Shown here in pieces: positions 48,286-57,586 of a stretch of DNA of 64,000 nt. The position numbers were made by a program, and so were the translations under genes. Location: the NCBI GenBank assembly GCA_002720475.1, contig PBIL01000005.1, positions 367,925-431,924 of the forward strand. Direction: 5' to 3'. Source of the DNA: Roseovarius sp. (lineage in GTDB: Bacteria > Pseudomonadota > Alphaproteobacteria > Rhodobacterales > Rhodobacteraceae). Below the pieces are notes generated by a model. That model had not been told where the DNA came from. It saw nothing but the letters and a program-made list of their open reading frames with translations, and made no database searches. Numbering within the stretch: position 1 is the first letter of the stretch; each line of letters begins with the position of its first letter.

Positions 48286-48950
48286 CAGCCTTGCCCCTCG
48301 TGCTGCGCGCGGATGGTCTCGAGCTCTTCCTCGACCTCGTGGCTGGCCACCAGCCGGTCGAGCTTGCCCTGCCAGATACGGACGCCCGCCTGCGCAAGGC
48401 GCAGCGTCAGCAGCAGCATGGAGAGCGGCAGCACCGCATAGGGAACGGCGCGCGGCAGCTTCTCGTAGGCCTCGCCGGCATTGATCCAGCTCTCCAGGAA
48501 ACGCAGCATGTCGGGCATCGGCACGCTTTCGACCTCATACCAGCCCTGGCCGCGCGCCCCCCAGTCGAGCCCGGTGGGAAACCAGCGGCCCGTGGTCGGC
48601 GGAAGTTCGGCGAAGACTGACCAGTAATCCCACGCCCCCTTGAGCAGCAAGAGCGAGAACAGCAGGCAGAGCGCCACCGTGACCAGCGCCAGCGCGCGCC
48701 GCGCGGGTGCCGGGACAAGGTTGATCACCGCGTCCACCCCGAGATGGGCGTTCCTCTTCACGGCGTAGGAGGCCCCGAGCAGGACCAGCCAGGCGAACAG
48801 GAACACCGTCAGTTCCAGCGCCCAGAGGATGTTCGAATTGAACAGGTAGCGCGCGACGACATTGGCAAAGGTGATCGCCGTCATAAGGCCGAGGATCGCC
48901 GCGATGAGCGTCTCCTCGATCCGGTCCGTCAGGCTGTGACGGGTCTGCAT
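48285..48950 (-). CDS. dctQ: C4-dicarboxylate TRAP transporter small permease
   Basis: A 221-residue DctQ with four predicted helices. AHLGVDAVINLVPAPARRAL is the family motif in the loop between helices 2 and 3. It lies 93 nt after dctP, a gap that holds a strong hairpin, and is coupled to dctM. Confidence 0.92.
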   Translation of the reverse strand: MQTRHSLTDRIEETLIAAILGLMTAITFANVVARYLFNSNILWALELTVFLFAWLVLLGASYAVKRNAHLGVDAVINLVPAPARRALALVTVALCLLFSLLLLKGAWDYWSVFAELPPTTGRWFPTGLDWGARGQGWYEVESVPMPDMLRFLESWINAGEAYEKLPRAVPYAVLPLSMLLLTLRLAQAGVRIWQGKLDRLVASHEVEEELETIRAQHEGQG

Positions 48951-48981
48951 CTTCTCTTCCTCCCTCCGGGGCGTGCAGGAA

Positions 48982-49009
48982 GGGCGGGCCGGTCGTGTCC
49001 GGCCCGCCC
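48982..49009 (-). promoter_or_regulatory. intergenic hairpin between dctP and dctQ
   Basis: GGGCGGGCCGG (48982-48992) and CCGGCCCGCCC (48999-49009) form a perfect 11-bp stem with a 6-nt loop and no T-run. It lies 35 nt after the dctP stop. It probably raises the ratio of binding protein to permease by mRNA protection or partial termination. Confidence 0.7.
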
Positions 49010-49043
49010 CGAAGGGCCGCGCGCCAAGGCGCGGCGGGCCTGC

Positions 49044-50045
49044 TTACATGCTGGCGTTGATCGCCTGGGCGGCGTCGATATTCTCCTGACCCACGTCGTC
49101 CTTGAACTCGTCCCAGACGGGCTTCATCGCCTCGACCCATTTGGCGCGCTGCTCGGGCGTAAGCGTGCGCACCACGCCGCCCGCGTCGATGATCGCCTGC
49201 CGCGCTTCCTGGTTGACCCGGGTCGATTCGGCGTTGCGGGTTTCGGTCACTTCCCGAAGGATGGTCAGGAACTGGTCGCGAACATCGGGCTCGAGGCTCT
49301 CGAGCCAGTCCACGCTGGTGACCACAAGATAATCGATGATGCCGTGGTTGGTTTCGGTGATGCCGTCCTGCACCTCGAAGAACTTCTTGCCGTAGATGTT
49401 GGACCAGGTGTTCTCCTGGCCGTCCACGACGCCCTGTTGCAGCGCGCCGTAAACCTCGGAGAACGCCATCTTCTGCGGGTTGCCGCCGATCGCCTCCATC
49501 TGCGCCACGAGCACGTCGGAGGACTGCACGCGAAACTTGAGGCCCTCGGCATCCGAAGGCTCGATCAGCGGGCGGTTGGCCGACATCTGCTTCATGCCGT
49601 TATGCCAGTAGGCCAGACCCTGAAGCCCGCGCCGCTGCATCGAATCGAGCAGGGCCTGCCCCTGCTCGGAGGCCTGAAAGGCGTCCACGGCGTCGATGTT
49701 CTTGAACATGAACGGCAGATCGAAGAGGCGGAACTGCTTGGTGAACTTCTCGAATTTCGAGAGGCTGGGTGCCGCGAGCTGGACATCGCCCTGAAGCATC
49801 GCCTCGAGCACCTTGTTGTCGTCATAGAGTGTGGAGTTCGGGAAGACCTCCATGCACATCTTGCCGTCCATTTCCTCGTTGACGCGCTTTTGCAGCAGCG
49901 AGGCGGCGATGCCCTTGGGGTGCTTGTCGGTATTGGTGACATGGCTGAACTTGACGACGATCTCGCCCTCGTCGCAGGCGGCCATGGCGGCGCCCGCGCC
50001 GAGGCTCAGCGCCAGCGCCGAAACGGCGGCGGTCATGAATTTCAT
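49044..50045 (-). CDS. dctP: C4-dicarboxylate TRAP substrate-binding protein
   Basis: A 333-residue periplasmic binding protein. A Sec signal peptide (MKFMTAAVSALALSLGAG, ending MAAC) is followed by VKFSHVTNTDKHPKG, GLKFRVQSSDVLVAQMEA (substrate-binding arginine) and VDGQENTWSNI. This closely follows DctP of Rhodobacter. The ATG at 50045 has GGAGGAGAC-type sequence (GGAGACACCG) upstream. First gene of dctPQM, downstream of dctBR. Confidence 0.94.
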   Translation of the reverse strand: MKFMTAAVSALALSLGAGAAMAACDEGEIVVKFSHVTNTDKHPKGIAASLLQKRVNEEMDGKMCMEVFPNSTLYDDNKVLEAMLQGDVQLAAPSLSKFEKFTKQFRLFDLPFMFKNIDAVDAFQASEQGQALLDSMQRRGLQGLAYWHNGMKQMSANRPLIEPSDAEGLKFRVQSSDVLVAQMEAIGGNPQKMAFSEVYGALQQGVVDGQENTWSNIYGKKFFEVQDGITETNHGIIDYLVVTSVDWLESLEPDVRDQFLTILREVTETRNAESTRVNQEARQAIIDAGGVVRTLTPEQRAKWVEAMKPVWDEFKDDVGQENIDAAQAINASM

Positions 50046-50232
50046 CGGTGTCTCCTCCCATTGCTTGAGACGTTGCAAACGGCCCCGTTTCGGGGCAGCG
50101 ATGAGAGGGTGCGCCAAAGAGGACCTTCGCTCAAGAATTTGTGCATGGCCGCCATGCGTTTTCGGAAAGTGTCTGTTTTCCAGTGCGATAGCCCGTTCAT
50201 TGCGGGCAGGGTCACTGCGGGCGGTGCCGCGC

Positions 50233-50282
50233 TGTGCGGAATTTCGCACGCCGCTTGCCGGGTCTGTGCGGATTTCCGCACG
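50233..50282 (-). promoter_or_regulatory. two tandem dyad sites upstream of dctP
   Basis: TGTGCGGAATTTCGCACG (50233-50250) and TGTGCGGATTTCCGCACG (50265-50282) differ at few positions, are each near-palindromic, and are 32 bp apart, about three helix turns. They lie 188-237 nt upstream of the dctP ATG and fit binding by two DctR dimers. The remainder of the 308-nt gap (50046-50353) holds no gene; no convincing sigma-54 -24/-12 pair was found. Confidence 0.65.
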
Positions 50283-50353
50283 GGAATCGGCGGGGTCCGC
50301 GCGGCCTCGGGGCGTCTGGCCCGTCTCACTCCGCCCGCATGGCGCGGCGATGT

Positions 50354-51583
50354 TTACCGCCGGTAATCCTCGGGCCGGATGCCATAGCGCGCGAGCTTGT
50401 CGTAGAACGTCTTGCGCGGCAGCCGGAGGGCGCGGGCGGCCTCGGCCGCGCGCCCGTTCTGCCGGCCGAGCGCGGCGATCAGCAGCGCGCGCTCGACCCG
50501 CGCCATCTGTTCCGACAGGCCCAGCCCCGCCGCCTCGGACAGTTCGCCCGGCATGCCCAGCACGAAGCGCATCGCCGCGGACATGAGCGAGCGCGCATTG
50601 CCCGGCCAGTCCTGCGCCATCAGCGCGGCAAGATGGTCGGGCGTGATCTCGGGCGCGGCGAGCCCCGCCTGCTCGGCGGCCTGCGCGACATAGTGGCGAA
50701 AGAGGACGGGGATATCCTCGGGCCGTTCCGAGAGCGCCGGGATGCGCACATGCATCACCTCGAGCCGATAGAAGAGATCGGCATTGAAGCTGCCCGCGCG
50801 CGCGGCTTCGGCCAGATCCGCCGTGGTGCCCGCCAGAAGCCGCGCGCCGGTCCCGGCCTCGAGCCGGTCAAGCAGCGCATAGCGCGTGGCCTCGGACAGC
50901 GCGCCGACCTCGTCGAGAAAGAGCGTGCCGCCCTGCGCGCGCTCGACCGCCTCGGCGAGGGCCGCAGGCGACATCCCCGCCGCCGCGCGCTTGACGAAAG
51001 GGCCGGTGGCACGGCTCGAGAGCAGGTGCACGACCTCGGCCACCTTGGAGATGCCCGCGCCGGGCGGTCCGCTCACCAGCACCTCTGTCCCCGCCCGCGC
51101 GGCCTGCCGCACCGTCTGGCGCAGCTCTTCGGCCCGGGCCGAGGTGCCGAAGATCATCCGCGCCGCCGGATCGCCGGTCTCGAGCTGCGCCTTGAGACGG
51201 CGGTTCTCCAGCACCAGCGCGCGGTTCTTCAGCGCCCGTTCCAGCACCGCCAGAAGCTGCTCGGGCGCGCAGGGCTTTTCGAGGAAATCGAACGCGCCTT
51301 CCCCCATGGCCTTGACCGCCATGGGAATGTCGCCCTCGCCGGTGAGCAGGATCACCGGCAGGTCAGGATCGACCTGCCGGGCATGGGCCAGCAGGTGAAA
51401 CCCGTCGCGCCCCGGCATGCGGATATCCGACAGGATCACGCCGGGATAGTCGCGCGCGATATGGTCGCGCGCCTCGATGAAGGAGCCCGCCGCGCGCACC
51501 GTCCAGTCGGCAAGTTCGAGCGTCTGCACCAGCGCCTCGCGCACCGGGCGGTCATCGTCCACCACCAGCACCGCGCCGCTCAT
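50354..51583 (-). CDS. dctR: C4-dicarboxylate response regulator (NtrC-like, lacks GAFTGA)
   Basis: A 409-residue regulator: receiver domain (phosphorylated Asp53 in ILSDIRMPG, Lys103), a reduced AAA+ domain (about 145-330) and a C-terminal Fis-type helix-turn-helix (NGRAAEAARALRLPRKTFYD). The Walker A region reads GPPGAGISK with isoleucine at the lysine position, and only about 22 residues separate it from LFLDE, so the GAFTGA loop is absent. It is therefore unlikely to open sigma-54 promoters and may act as a DNA-binding activator of sigma-70 RNA polymerase. ATGA overlap with dctB. The name dctR/dctD is by context. Confidence 0.85.
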   Translation of the reverse strand: MSGAVLVVDDDRPVREALVQTLELADWTVRAAGSFIEARDHIARDYPGVILSDIRMPGRDGFHLLAHARQVDPDLPVILLTGEGDIPMAVKAMGEGAFDFLEKPCAPEQLLAVLERALKNRALVLENRRLKAQLETGDPAARMIFGTSARAEELRQTVRQAARAGTEVLVSGPPGAGISKVAEVVHLLSSRATGPFVKRAAAGMSPAALAEAVERAQGGTLFLDEVGALSEATRYALLDRLEAGTGARLLAGTTADLAEAARAGSFNADLFYRLEVMHVRIPALSERPEDIPVLFRHYVAQAAEQAGLAAPEITPDHLAALMAQDWPGNARSLMSAAMRFVLGMPGELSEAAGLGLSEQMARVERALLIAALGRQNGRAAEAARALRLPRKTFYDKLARYGIRPEDYRR

Positions 51584-53325
51584 GCCGCGCGCTCCTCGGG
51601 CCAGGGATCGAGCTCGACGGTAAAGACCGCGCCCGCGCCGGTATTGGTCCCGGCGATACGCCCGCCGAAGCTCTGGACCAGCCCGTAGGAAATCGACAGG
51701 CCCAGGCCCATGCCCTCGCGGCCCACGTCCTTGGTGGTGTAGAACGGATCGAAGATCTTCTCCGGCTCCTCGATGCCCGGTCCGGTGTCGCGCACCGCCA
51801 GGCGGACCGGCGCGCCGGGGTCGAGCGTGATGGCGAGCCGGCGCTCGGCGCTCTCGGCCATGGCGTCGGCGGCGTTGGTGATGAGATTGACCAGCACCTG
51901 CCCCAGCCGCACCTCGCCGCCGCGCACCAGCACCGGGCCGGGCGGCGCGCGCCAGTCGAGGGCGATGCCGTCCGATTCCAGCCGCTCGGCCGTCATCTCG
52001 AGCGCCGCCTCGACCACGCGCACCATGTCCACCCGGCCCATCGGTTCGTTCTCGTTGCGCACGAAGGCGCGCAGGTTGCGGATGATCCGGTCCATCCGGT
52101 GGGCCATCTCGTCGATCCGGGCCAGGTTCTCGGCGGCCTTCCCGGGCGCGCCGCGTTTCAGGAAGGCCCCGCCATTGGCGGCGAACTGCCGGATCGCCAT
52201 GAGCGGCTGGCTGAGCTCGTGGCTGATGCCCGCGCTCATCTTGCCGAGCGCGCCGAGCTTGCCCGCCTGCACGAGCTCGGCCTGCGCGCGACGCAGCGCC
52301 GCCTCCGCCTCCTGCCGCTCGCGGATCTCGCGGTGAAGCGCGCGGTTGGTGCGGGTAAGCCGCTCGGTGCGTTCGGCCACGCGCCTTTCGAGCTGCGCAT
52401 TGGCGCGGGCCAGCGCGCGGCGCCGCTCCTGCGCCATCAGCAGCAGCGCGCCGAAGAACAGGAGCAGCACCGCCAGCGCCCCCGCCGGAAGCGCGGCGAG
52501 CCGCCGCGCCGGGGCCACGTCCACCAGCGCCGCCCCGGTCATGCCGATGCGCGGCAGCACCTGCGCGACCTGAAGCGCCCGGCGCGGCAGATAGGGGCCG
52601 AGCGCGATCTGCCAGATCTCGTGCGGGCCGGTGAGGCTCTGGCCGAAGCGCAGCGGCGGTCCCTCCGGCGGCACGAGCTCTGCCTTGCCCGGAACCTTTC
52701 CCCAGCCCAGAAGCTCGGAGCGGTTGGTCAGGAAAACGGTGCCGCCCGCCTCGACGAGGAACACCGCCGTGCTCATCCCGCGCCAGCCGAATTCCATGCT
52801 CTCGGCCATCGCCACGGCGATCACGGCCCCGTTCACCCGGCCATCCGCCCCGAAGGACGGGGCGGCGAACTCGAAATAGCGCCGGCCTGCCGCGTCATGG
52901 CCATGTGCCGAGCCAAGCGCGCCGTCCATCGCCCGGCGAAAGGCGGGCGAGCGGGCAAACCCGTCCGGGCGCGGGGCCGTGCCCGCGCGTGGCCTGCCCT
53001 CCCGATCCACGAAATGCAGCGCGCCCGCGCCGGTCCGGTCGGCGGCGGCGATCAGCACCTGGGTTGCCCGCCGCCGGTCCGCCGCCCGGGGCGCGCCGGT
53101 CAGCAGCGTCAGGCTCGGGTGATCGGCCAGCGCCACCGCCTGATCGCGGTAGCGTTGCAGGTCCGAGATCAGCCCGCCCAGAACCAGGGCCAGATCGGCC
53201 TCGCCGCGGCGCGACAGCTCGTCAAGCGCCTGGCGGTAGCCGTAATGCCATGCCGCTCCGGTCATCGCGGCAACGACCAGGAGAAACGGCGCAACCAGCA
53301 TCAGGCGGGGGGCAGGACGGGACAT
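51580..53325 (-). CDS. dctB: C4-dicarboxylate sensor histidine kinase
   Basis: A 581-residue membrane kinase. Two membrane segments (about 10-25 and 275-295) flank a periplasmic Cache-type sensor. A coiled coil (about 300-350) leads to the phosphoacceptor GISHELSQPLMAIRQF (His about 365). The ATPase motifs are VNLITNAADAMAES, DTGPGIEEP and GREGMGLGLSIS. It senses external C4-dicarboxylates, probably with the transporter, and phosphorylates DctR. Confidence 0.92.
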   Translation of the reverse strand: MSRPAPRLMLVAPFLLVVAAMTGAAWHYGYRQALDELSRRGEADLALVLGGLISDLQRYRDQAVALADHPSLTLLTGAPRAADRRRATQVLIAAADRTGAGALHFVDREGRPRAGTAPRPDGFARSPAFRRAMDGALGSAHGHDAAGRRYFEFAAPSFGADGRVNGAVIAVAMAESMEFGWRGMSTAVFLVEAGGTVFLTNRSELLGWGKVPGKAELVPPEGPPLRFGQSLTGPHEIWQIALGPYLPRRALQVAQVLPRIGMTGAALVDVAPARRLAALPAGALAVLLLFFGALLLMAQERRRALARANAQLERRVAERTERLTRTNRALHREIRERQEAEAALRRAQAELVQAGKLGALGKMSAGISHELSQPLMAIRQFAANGGAFLKRGAPGKAAENLARIDEMAHRMDRIIRNLRAFVRNENEPMGRVDMVRVVEAALEMTAERLESDGIALDWRAPPGPVLVRGGEVRLGQVLVNLITNAADAMAESAERRLAITLDPGAPVRLAVRDTGPGIEEPEKIFDPFYTTKDVGREGMGLGLSISYGLVQSFGGRIAGTNTGAGAVFTVELDPWPEERAA

Positions 53326-53374
53326 GGGGCGCAGTCTATCGCCCGGCGGGCGCTCTTGACCAGAGCCAAGCCGC

Positions 53375-53959
53375 TCAGGCGCGCCCCGCCTCCGCCGAGA
53401 GCATCAGCGCCGAAACCCCGAGCCGCGCCAGCGCGGCCGCCCATTTGCCCGCATCGGGCGTGTCGAAGACCAGCGCGTGATCGGCCTCGCAGGTGAGCCA
53501 GCCATTCTGCGCCAGTTCCTGCTCGAGCTGCCCCGGCCCCCAGCCGGCATAGCCGAGCGCAAGGATCGCGCGCGCGGGCCCGCGCCCGGCGGCCAGATCC
53601 TCGAGAATGTCGAGCGTCGCGGTCATGGCAAAGCCGCGATCGACGGCGAGCGTCGCCAGATCCGAGCGGTAGCCGTCATCATGGAGCACGAAGCCGCGCC
53701 CGTGTTCCACCGGCCCGCCGAAATGCACCGGCAGGTTGCGCATCGCCTCTCCGGGGGCGATGGAGAGGTGATCGAGTAGGTCGCGCATCCGCAGATCGTT
53801 CGTCGGCTTGTTGACGATGAGCCCCATCGCCCCCTCGGCGGAATGGGCGCAGAGATAGACCAGCGACCTGGAAAAGCGCGGGTCTCCCATCCCCGGCATG
53901 GCGATGAGGCATTTGCCGGTCAGATCGACCGGGTCGCGGGCGGGATCGCTGGCGCTCAT
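53375..53959 (-). CDS. YqgE/AlgH-family protein
   Basis: A 194-residue protein of the YqgE/AlgH (DUF179) family. Conserved segments are [50 protein letters not shown] and [14 protein letters not shown]. The molecular function is not settled. Divergent from the DsbD-alpha gene. Confidence 0.92.
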   Translation of the reverse strand: MSASDPARDPVDLTGKCLIAMPGMGDPRFSRSLVYLCAHSAEGAMGLIVNKPTNDLRMRDLLDHLSIAPGEAMRNLPVHFGGPVEHGRGFVLHDDGYRSDLATLAVDRGFAMTATLDILEDLAAGRGPARAILALGYAGWGPGQLEQELAQNGWLTCEADHALVFDTPDAGKWAAALARLGVSALMLSAEAGRA

Positions 53960-54073
53960 GGGTCAAGAATGGGGGTCTGCGGGGGCCTGTGCAAGCGGCG
54001 TGTTCACGCTTCGGCAAGATTTCTCTCCGGAAAGTGAGTTGGCTTTGCGCGCGAAATGCCCCATGTGAGCGGC

Positions 54074-54883
54074 ATGACAAAAGCCGTGTTTCTCTCGCTC
54101 GCCCTTGCGGCGCTTGCGCTTGCCGCCCCGGTTGCCGCCCGTGCCCCCGATGACATGGTGCGGGTCTCGGTCCTGCCGGGCTGGCGCAATGCCGACGGCA
54201 CGCGGATGGCCGCGCTGCGATTCGAGCTGGCCGATGGTTGGAAGACCTATTGGCGCGCCCCCGGCGAGGCTGGGATCCCGCCGCATTTCGACTGGCGCGG
54301 ATCGCGCAATCTTGGCGCCGTGGAAATCCTCTGGCCGACGCCGCAGCAGACCACGACCAACGGGATGCGCACCATCGGCTATGCGAAGGATTTCGTCCTG
54401 CCGGTGCGGCTCACGCCCGAGCGGGCAGACCGGCCGATCACGCTCTCGGCGGAGCTCGATATCGGGATCTGCAACGATATCTGCGTGCCGGTGGACACGC
54501 AGGTGAGCCTCGATCTGCCGCTCGGGGCCGGATCGCGCGATCCGCGCATCGCCGCCGCCCTTGCCGCGCGGCCCTATACCGCCGCCGAGGCGGGGGTGGG
54601 CCGGGTCGTCTGTTCGGTGGAGCCGCTCGCGGAGGGGCTGCGCCTGGTGGCCGAGATAGAGATGAAGCAGATGGGCGCACAGGAGATGGTGGTGATCGAG
54701 ACCGCCAATCCCGATCTCTGGATCGCCCAGGCCGAGACCACGCGGCGGGGCGACCGGCTGCGCGCCGAGACGCAGGTCCATCACATGGACGGGCGCGGCT
54801 TCGTGCTCGATCGCAGCACCCTGCGCCTGACCGTTCTGAGCACCGGCGACGCGGTCGATATCCAGGGCTGCGCCGGGCGCTGA
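54074..54883 (+). CDS. periplasmic DsbD-alpha-domain protein
   Basis: A 269-residue exported protein with a Sec signal peptide (about 1-24, ending VAARA). The remainder resembles the N-terminal domain of thiol-disulfide interchange protein DsbD. The cysteine pair is in ELDIGICNDICVPV (about residues 137-141), as in redox-active DsbD-alpha domains; a last cysteine lies at the C-terminus (IQGCAGR). No DsbD membrane part follows, so it may work with a separate CcdA-like protein. Convergent with ate, 3 nt apart. Confidence 0.82.
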   Translation: MTKAVFLSLALAALALAAPVAARAPDDMVRVSVLPGWRNADGTRMAALRFELADGWKTYWRAPGEAGIPPHFDWRGSRNLGAVEILWPTPQQTTTNGMRTIGYAKDFVLPVRLTPERADRPITLSAELDIGICNDICVPVDTQVSLDLPLGAGSRDPRIAAALAARPYTAAEAGVGRVVCSVEPLAEGLRLVAEIEMKQMGAQEMVVIETANPDLWIAQAETTRRGDRLRAETQVHHMDGRGFVLDRSTLRLTVLSTGDAVDIQGCAGR

Positions 54884-54886
54884 GCC

Positions 54887-55711
54887 TCAGCCCTTGGGCC
54901 GCGACGGTCGTGTGTCGGGCAGGGAGATATTGGCCACCTGCTCCGAGATCGGATCGTTGACCAGCGGATGCGCATGCGCGCGGAACGCCTCGGGATCGCG
55001 CATCTTCTGCCAGCGCCCGCCGGCATAGACCTCCAGCCCGGAAAAGGCGGCCTTGTAGCCCATCTTGTCGGACCCCGGCACCCAGTAGCCGAGATAGACA
55101 TAGGGCAGCCCGCTTTCGCGCGCGATCTCGACGTGATCGAGAATCACGAATGTGCCGAGCGACGCTTTCGGCCGGTCGGGCTCGAAGAAGGAATAGACCA
55201 TGCTCACCCCGTCATCGAGGATATCGGTGAGACAGGTCGCCACCAGCGTGCCGTCGGGCTCGGCATATTCCACCACCCGCGTGCGCACCGGTGTTTCCTC
55301 GATCATCGCGGCGAATTCGAACGTGTCCATGTCCGCCATGCCGCCGGTGGCGTGGCGGCTCTCGAGATAGCGGCGGAAGAGTGCGTATTGCTCCTCGGTG
55401 GCCCAGGGCGAGGTGGCCCGCCGGATCAGCCCGGCATTGCGCCGCAGGGTGCGGCGCTGGCTTTTCGAGGGGGTGAAGGCCGCCACGTCGATCCGCGCCG
55501 AGAGGCAGGCCGCGCAATCGGTGCAGGACGGACGGTAAAGCACGTTCTGCGAGCGCCGGAATCCCTGTTTCGACAACCCGTCATTGAGCCGCCGCGCCCC
55601 CTCGCCCTGAAGCGCGGTAAAGAGCTTGCGCTCCATCCGGCCCGGCAGATAGGGGCAGGGCTGCGGGGCCGTCACGTAGAACTGTGGCGCTATGGGCAGC
55701 GTATGGCGCAT
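54887..55711 (-). CDS. bpt: arginyl/leucyl-tRNA--protein transferase
   Basis: A 274-residue aminoacyl-tRNA-protein transferase that tags proteins for the N-end rule. The cysteine cluster [18 protein letters not shown] (about 60-77) and [20 protein letters not shown] (C-terminal domain) identify it. In bacteria this Ate-like form (Bpt) usually adds leucine to N-terminal Asp/Glu; that specificity is inferred. The ATG at 55711 ([12 protein letters not shown]) starts the conserved region. Confidence 0.9.
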   Translation of the reverse strand: MRHTLPIAPQFYVTAPQPCPYLPGRMERKLFTALQGEGARRLNDGLSKQGFRRSQNVLYRPSCTDCAACLSARIDVAAFTPSKSQRRTLRRNAGLIRRATSPWATEEQYALFRRYLESRHATGGMADMDTFEFAAMIEETPVRTRVVEYAEPDGTLVATCLTDILDDGVSMVYSFFEPDRPKASLGTFVILDHVEIARESGLPYVYLGYWVPGSDKMGYKAAFSGLEVYAGGRWQKMRDPEAFRAHAHPLVNDPISEQVANISLPDTRPSRPKG

Positions 55712-55785
55712 GGAGCTATCCGGGCGGTGTCGGATCGACGATAACAACGAAGCCGCGCGCCGCCAAGAGCCTTGTCACCGCTCTG

Positions 55786-56238
55786 TCACATGGCCGCCCG
55801 GCGGTTCACGGCCACGGTGCCGAGCACCATGTCGCTCAGCCCCTGTCCGCGCGGCTGCGTGAGCATCAGCACGATCGAGGCCAGTTGCAGGAGCGGCAGC
55901 GCGAAGGACACCGTCAGGCCGAGCGTATGGGCAAAGGCAAGCCCGAGGTCGAAGCGGCCGCCGTCGCGGGCGCGGAACTCGATCGCCACCAGCCGCATCC
56001 CCCAGGTGGCCGAGCCCTGCGCCAGCGTCACCACCCGATAGGCGAAGCCGATCACCGCCATCAGAACCGGAAAGAAGAAGAGCCCGGTAAAGGCCGTGAA
56101 GGGCACCACCAGAAGGCTGAGCGCCAGGATCACCAGCGTGTCCACGACAAAGGCGACGAGTCGCTTGGCGGGCACGTCGGCGTAGAATTCGGGCTGCGAC
56201 TCGGGGTCGGGCAGGTGCCAGATGTCTTGCATGGTCAT
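55786..56238 (-). CDS. RDD-family membrane protein
   Basis: A 150-residue membrane protein with three to four hydrophobic segments. The RDD motif appears as VPAKRLVAFVVDTLVILAL (arginine, then aspartate) and the later GSATWGMRLVAIEFRARDGG is the second family segment. Function unknown; possibly ion or osmolyte transport. A second ATG lies two codons in (56232). Confidence 0.82.
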   Translation of the reverse strand: MTMQDIWHLPDPESQPEFYADVPAKRLVAFVVDTLVILALSLLVVPFTAFTGLFFFPVLMAVIGFAYRVVTLAQGSATWGMRLVAIEFRARDGGRFDLGLAFAHTLGLTVSFALPLLQLASIVLMLTQPRGQGLSDMVLGTVAVNRRAAM

Positions 56239-56291
56239 GGGCCATAGCTTGGGGGGCGCGAGACGATTTGCAAGGGGGATCGTGTGAAATC

Positions 56292-56870
56292 CTAGCGTTC
56301 GAGCACCAGCCGCCCCTCGGCGATCTCGACCCGCGAGAACCGGTGCAGATAGTCCATCCCGAGCAGCGAGCCCTCCATCTCGCCGCCATTGACCACCGCG
56401 CGTAGATTCGTGTCGCGGATCGGCCCCACCTCGATCCGGTCGAGACGCACCGGTGCCGTGCGCACCTCGCCATTCGCGGTGAAGGCGCGGCCCGTATAGA
56501 CAAGCTCGCCCGTGTCGATGCCCGCCCGCCGCGCGTCCTGCTGGCTCAGCACGATCCGGCTTGCCCCGGTATCGACGACAAAGCGCAGCGGCACGCCGTT
56601 GACCTCTGCGGTGAGATAATAATGCCCGTCCGGCGCGCGCGGCAGCTCGATCCGGCCCCCGGTCATCACGGTCTGGCGCGGCTGCACGGTCTGGCGGATA
56701 TCGCCCCAGAGCCCCACCACCGCGATCGCGCCGAGAAAGATCAGCCCCCAGATGGCGGCATGTTGCGCGAGCTTGCCCGGAGAGGCGCGGTTCTGGGCAA
56801 AGAACCACAGCCCGATCACCGATCCGAGGATGACGAGGTAGACGAGGCTGGGAAGGTCGATCCGGTCCAT
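56292..56870 (-). CDS. membrane-anchored clan AA aspartic protease (TIGR02281-like)
   Basis: A 192-residue retropepsin-like protein. Hydrophobic segments lie at about 8-24 and 35-52, followed by a protease domain with RFVVDTGASRIVLSQQDARR (catalytic DTGA), a second strand NLRAVVNGGEMEGSLLGMDY, and the end ILVLER-like GRLVLER. It probably acts as a dimer in the periplasm. Substrate unknown. Confidence 0.85.
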   Translation of the reverse strand: MDRIDLPSLVYLVILGSVIGLWFFAQNRASPGKLAQHAAIWGLIFLGAIAVVGLWGDIRQTVQPRQTVMTGGRIELPRAPDGHYYLTAEVNGVPLRFVVDTGASRIVLSQQDARRAGIDTGELVYTGRAFTANGEVRTAPVRLDRIEVGPIRDTNLRAVVNGGEMEGSLLGMDYLHRFSRVEIAEGRLVLER

Positions 56871-56887
56871 GCCCGCGATATAGGCCC

Positions 56888-57514
56888 TCAGCCCGCAAGG
56901 CCAAAGCCGCGCAGCCCGTCAAGCACGAACTGCACCGCGAGGGCTGCCAGAAGCATGCCCAGAAGCCGCGTGACCACGTTGATGCCGACGCGCCCGAGCG
57001 CGCGCTCCAGCAGGCTGCCCATCAGGAACATCAGGAATACCAGCCCGATCACGAAGAGCATGACGCCGATGACATAGGCCAGCCCCTCGGCCCCCGGCTT
57101 CTGCCCGGCAAGCAGGATCACCGTGGCGATCGAGCCCGGCCCGGCGATGAGCGGAATGGCGATGGGAAAGATCGAGGGATCGTCGCCCTCGTCCTCTTCG
57201 GCGGCATCGGCCTGCCCCTTGCGCCGCTGGCTGCGCCGCTCGAACAGCATGTCGAGCGCGGTCAGGAACAGCAGGAGCCCCCCGGCGATGCGGAAGGCGG
57301 GCATGGAGATCCCGACAAAGCCCAGCACCGCCTCGCCAAGCGCGGCAAAGAGGATCAGGATGAGCGCGGAGGCGATGCAGGCGCGGATCGCGATGGCCCG
57401 CCTGCGCGCCGCGCTCATGCCTTGCGTCAGCGCAACGAAAAGCGGCGTCATCCCGATCGGGTCGATGATCACGAGGAGCGTGACGAAGGCGGTGATGAGA
57501 AAGGCGGTGTCCAT
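56888..57514 (-). CDS. MarC-family integral membrane protein
   Basis: A 208-residue protein with six hydrophobic segments. FVTLLVIIDPIGMTPLFVAL, GGLLLFLTALDMLFE and PIAIPLIAGPGSIATVIL are MarC family segments; an acidic loop (AAEEDEGDDPS) lies in the middle. The family's role is unknown, despite the antibiotic-resistance name. It follows closely upstream of the aspartic protease on the same strand. Confidence 0.88.
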   Translation of the reverse strand: MDTAFLITAFVTLLVIIDPIGMTPLFVALTQGMSAARRRAIAIRACIASALILILFAALGEAVLGFVGISMPAFRIAGGLLLFLTALDMLFERRSQRRKGQADAAEEDEGDDPSIFPIAIPLIAGPGSIATVILLAGQKPGAEGLAYVIGVMLFVIGLVFLMFLMGSLLERALGRVGINVVTRLLGMLLAALAVQFVLDGLRGFGLAG

Positions 57515-57586
57515 GGTCCCTCTTGTCCTTGCCCCTTGCAGCATGCGCGGCCGGGCTTGCCAAGCGGTTTCGATTCCCGGCGGACC

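Noticed and set aside
50046..50232. Sigma-54 promoter before dctP
   Set aside because: No GG-N10-GC pair with -24/-12 context was found; the closest candidate has the wrong spacing.
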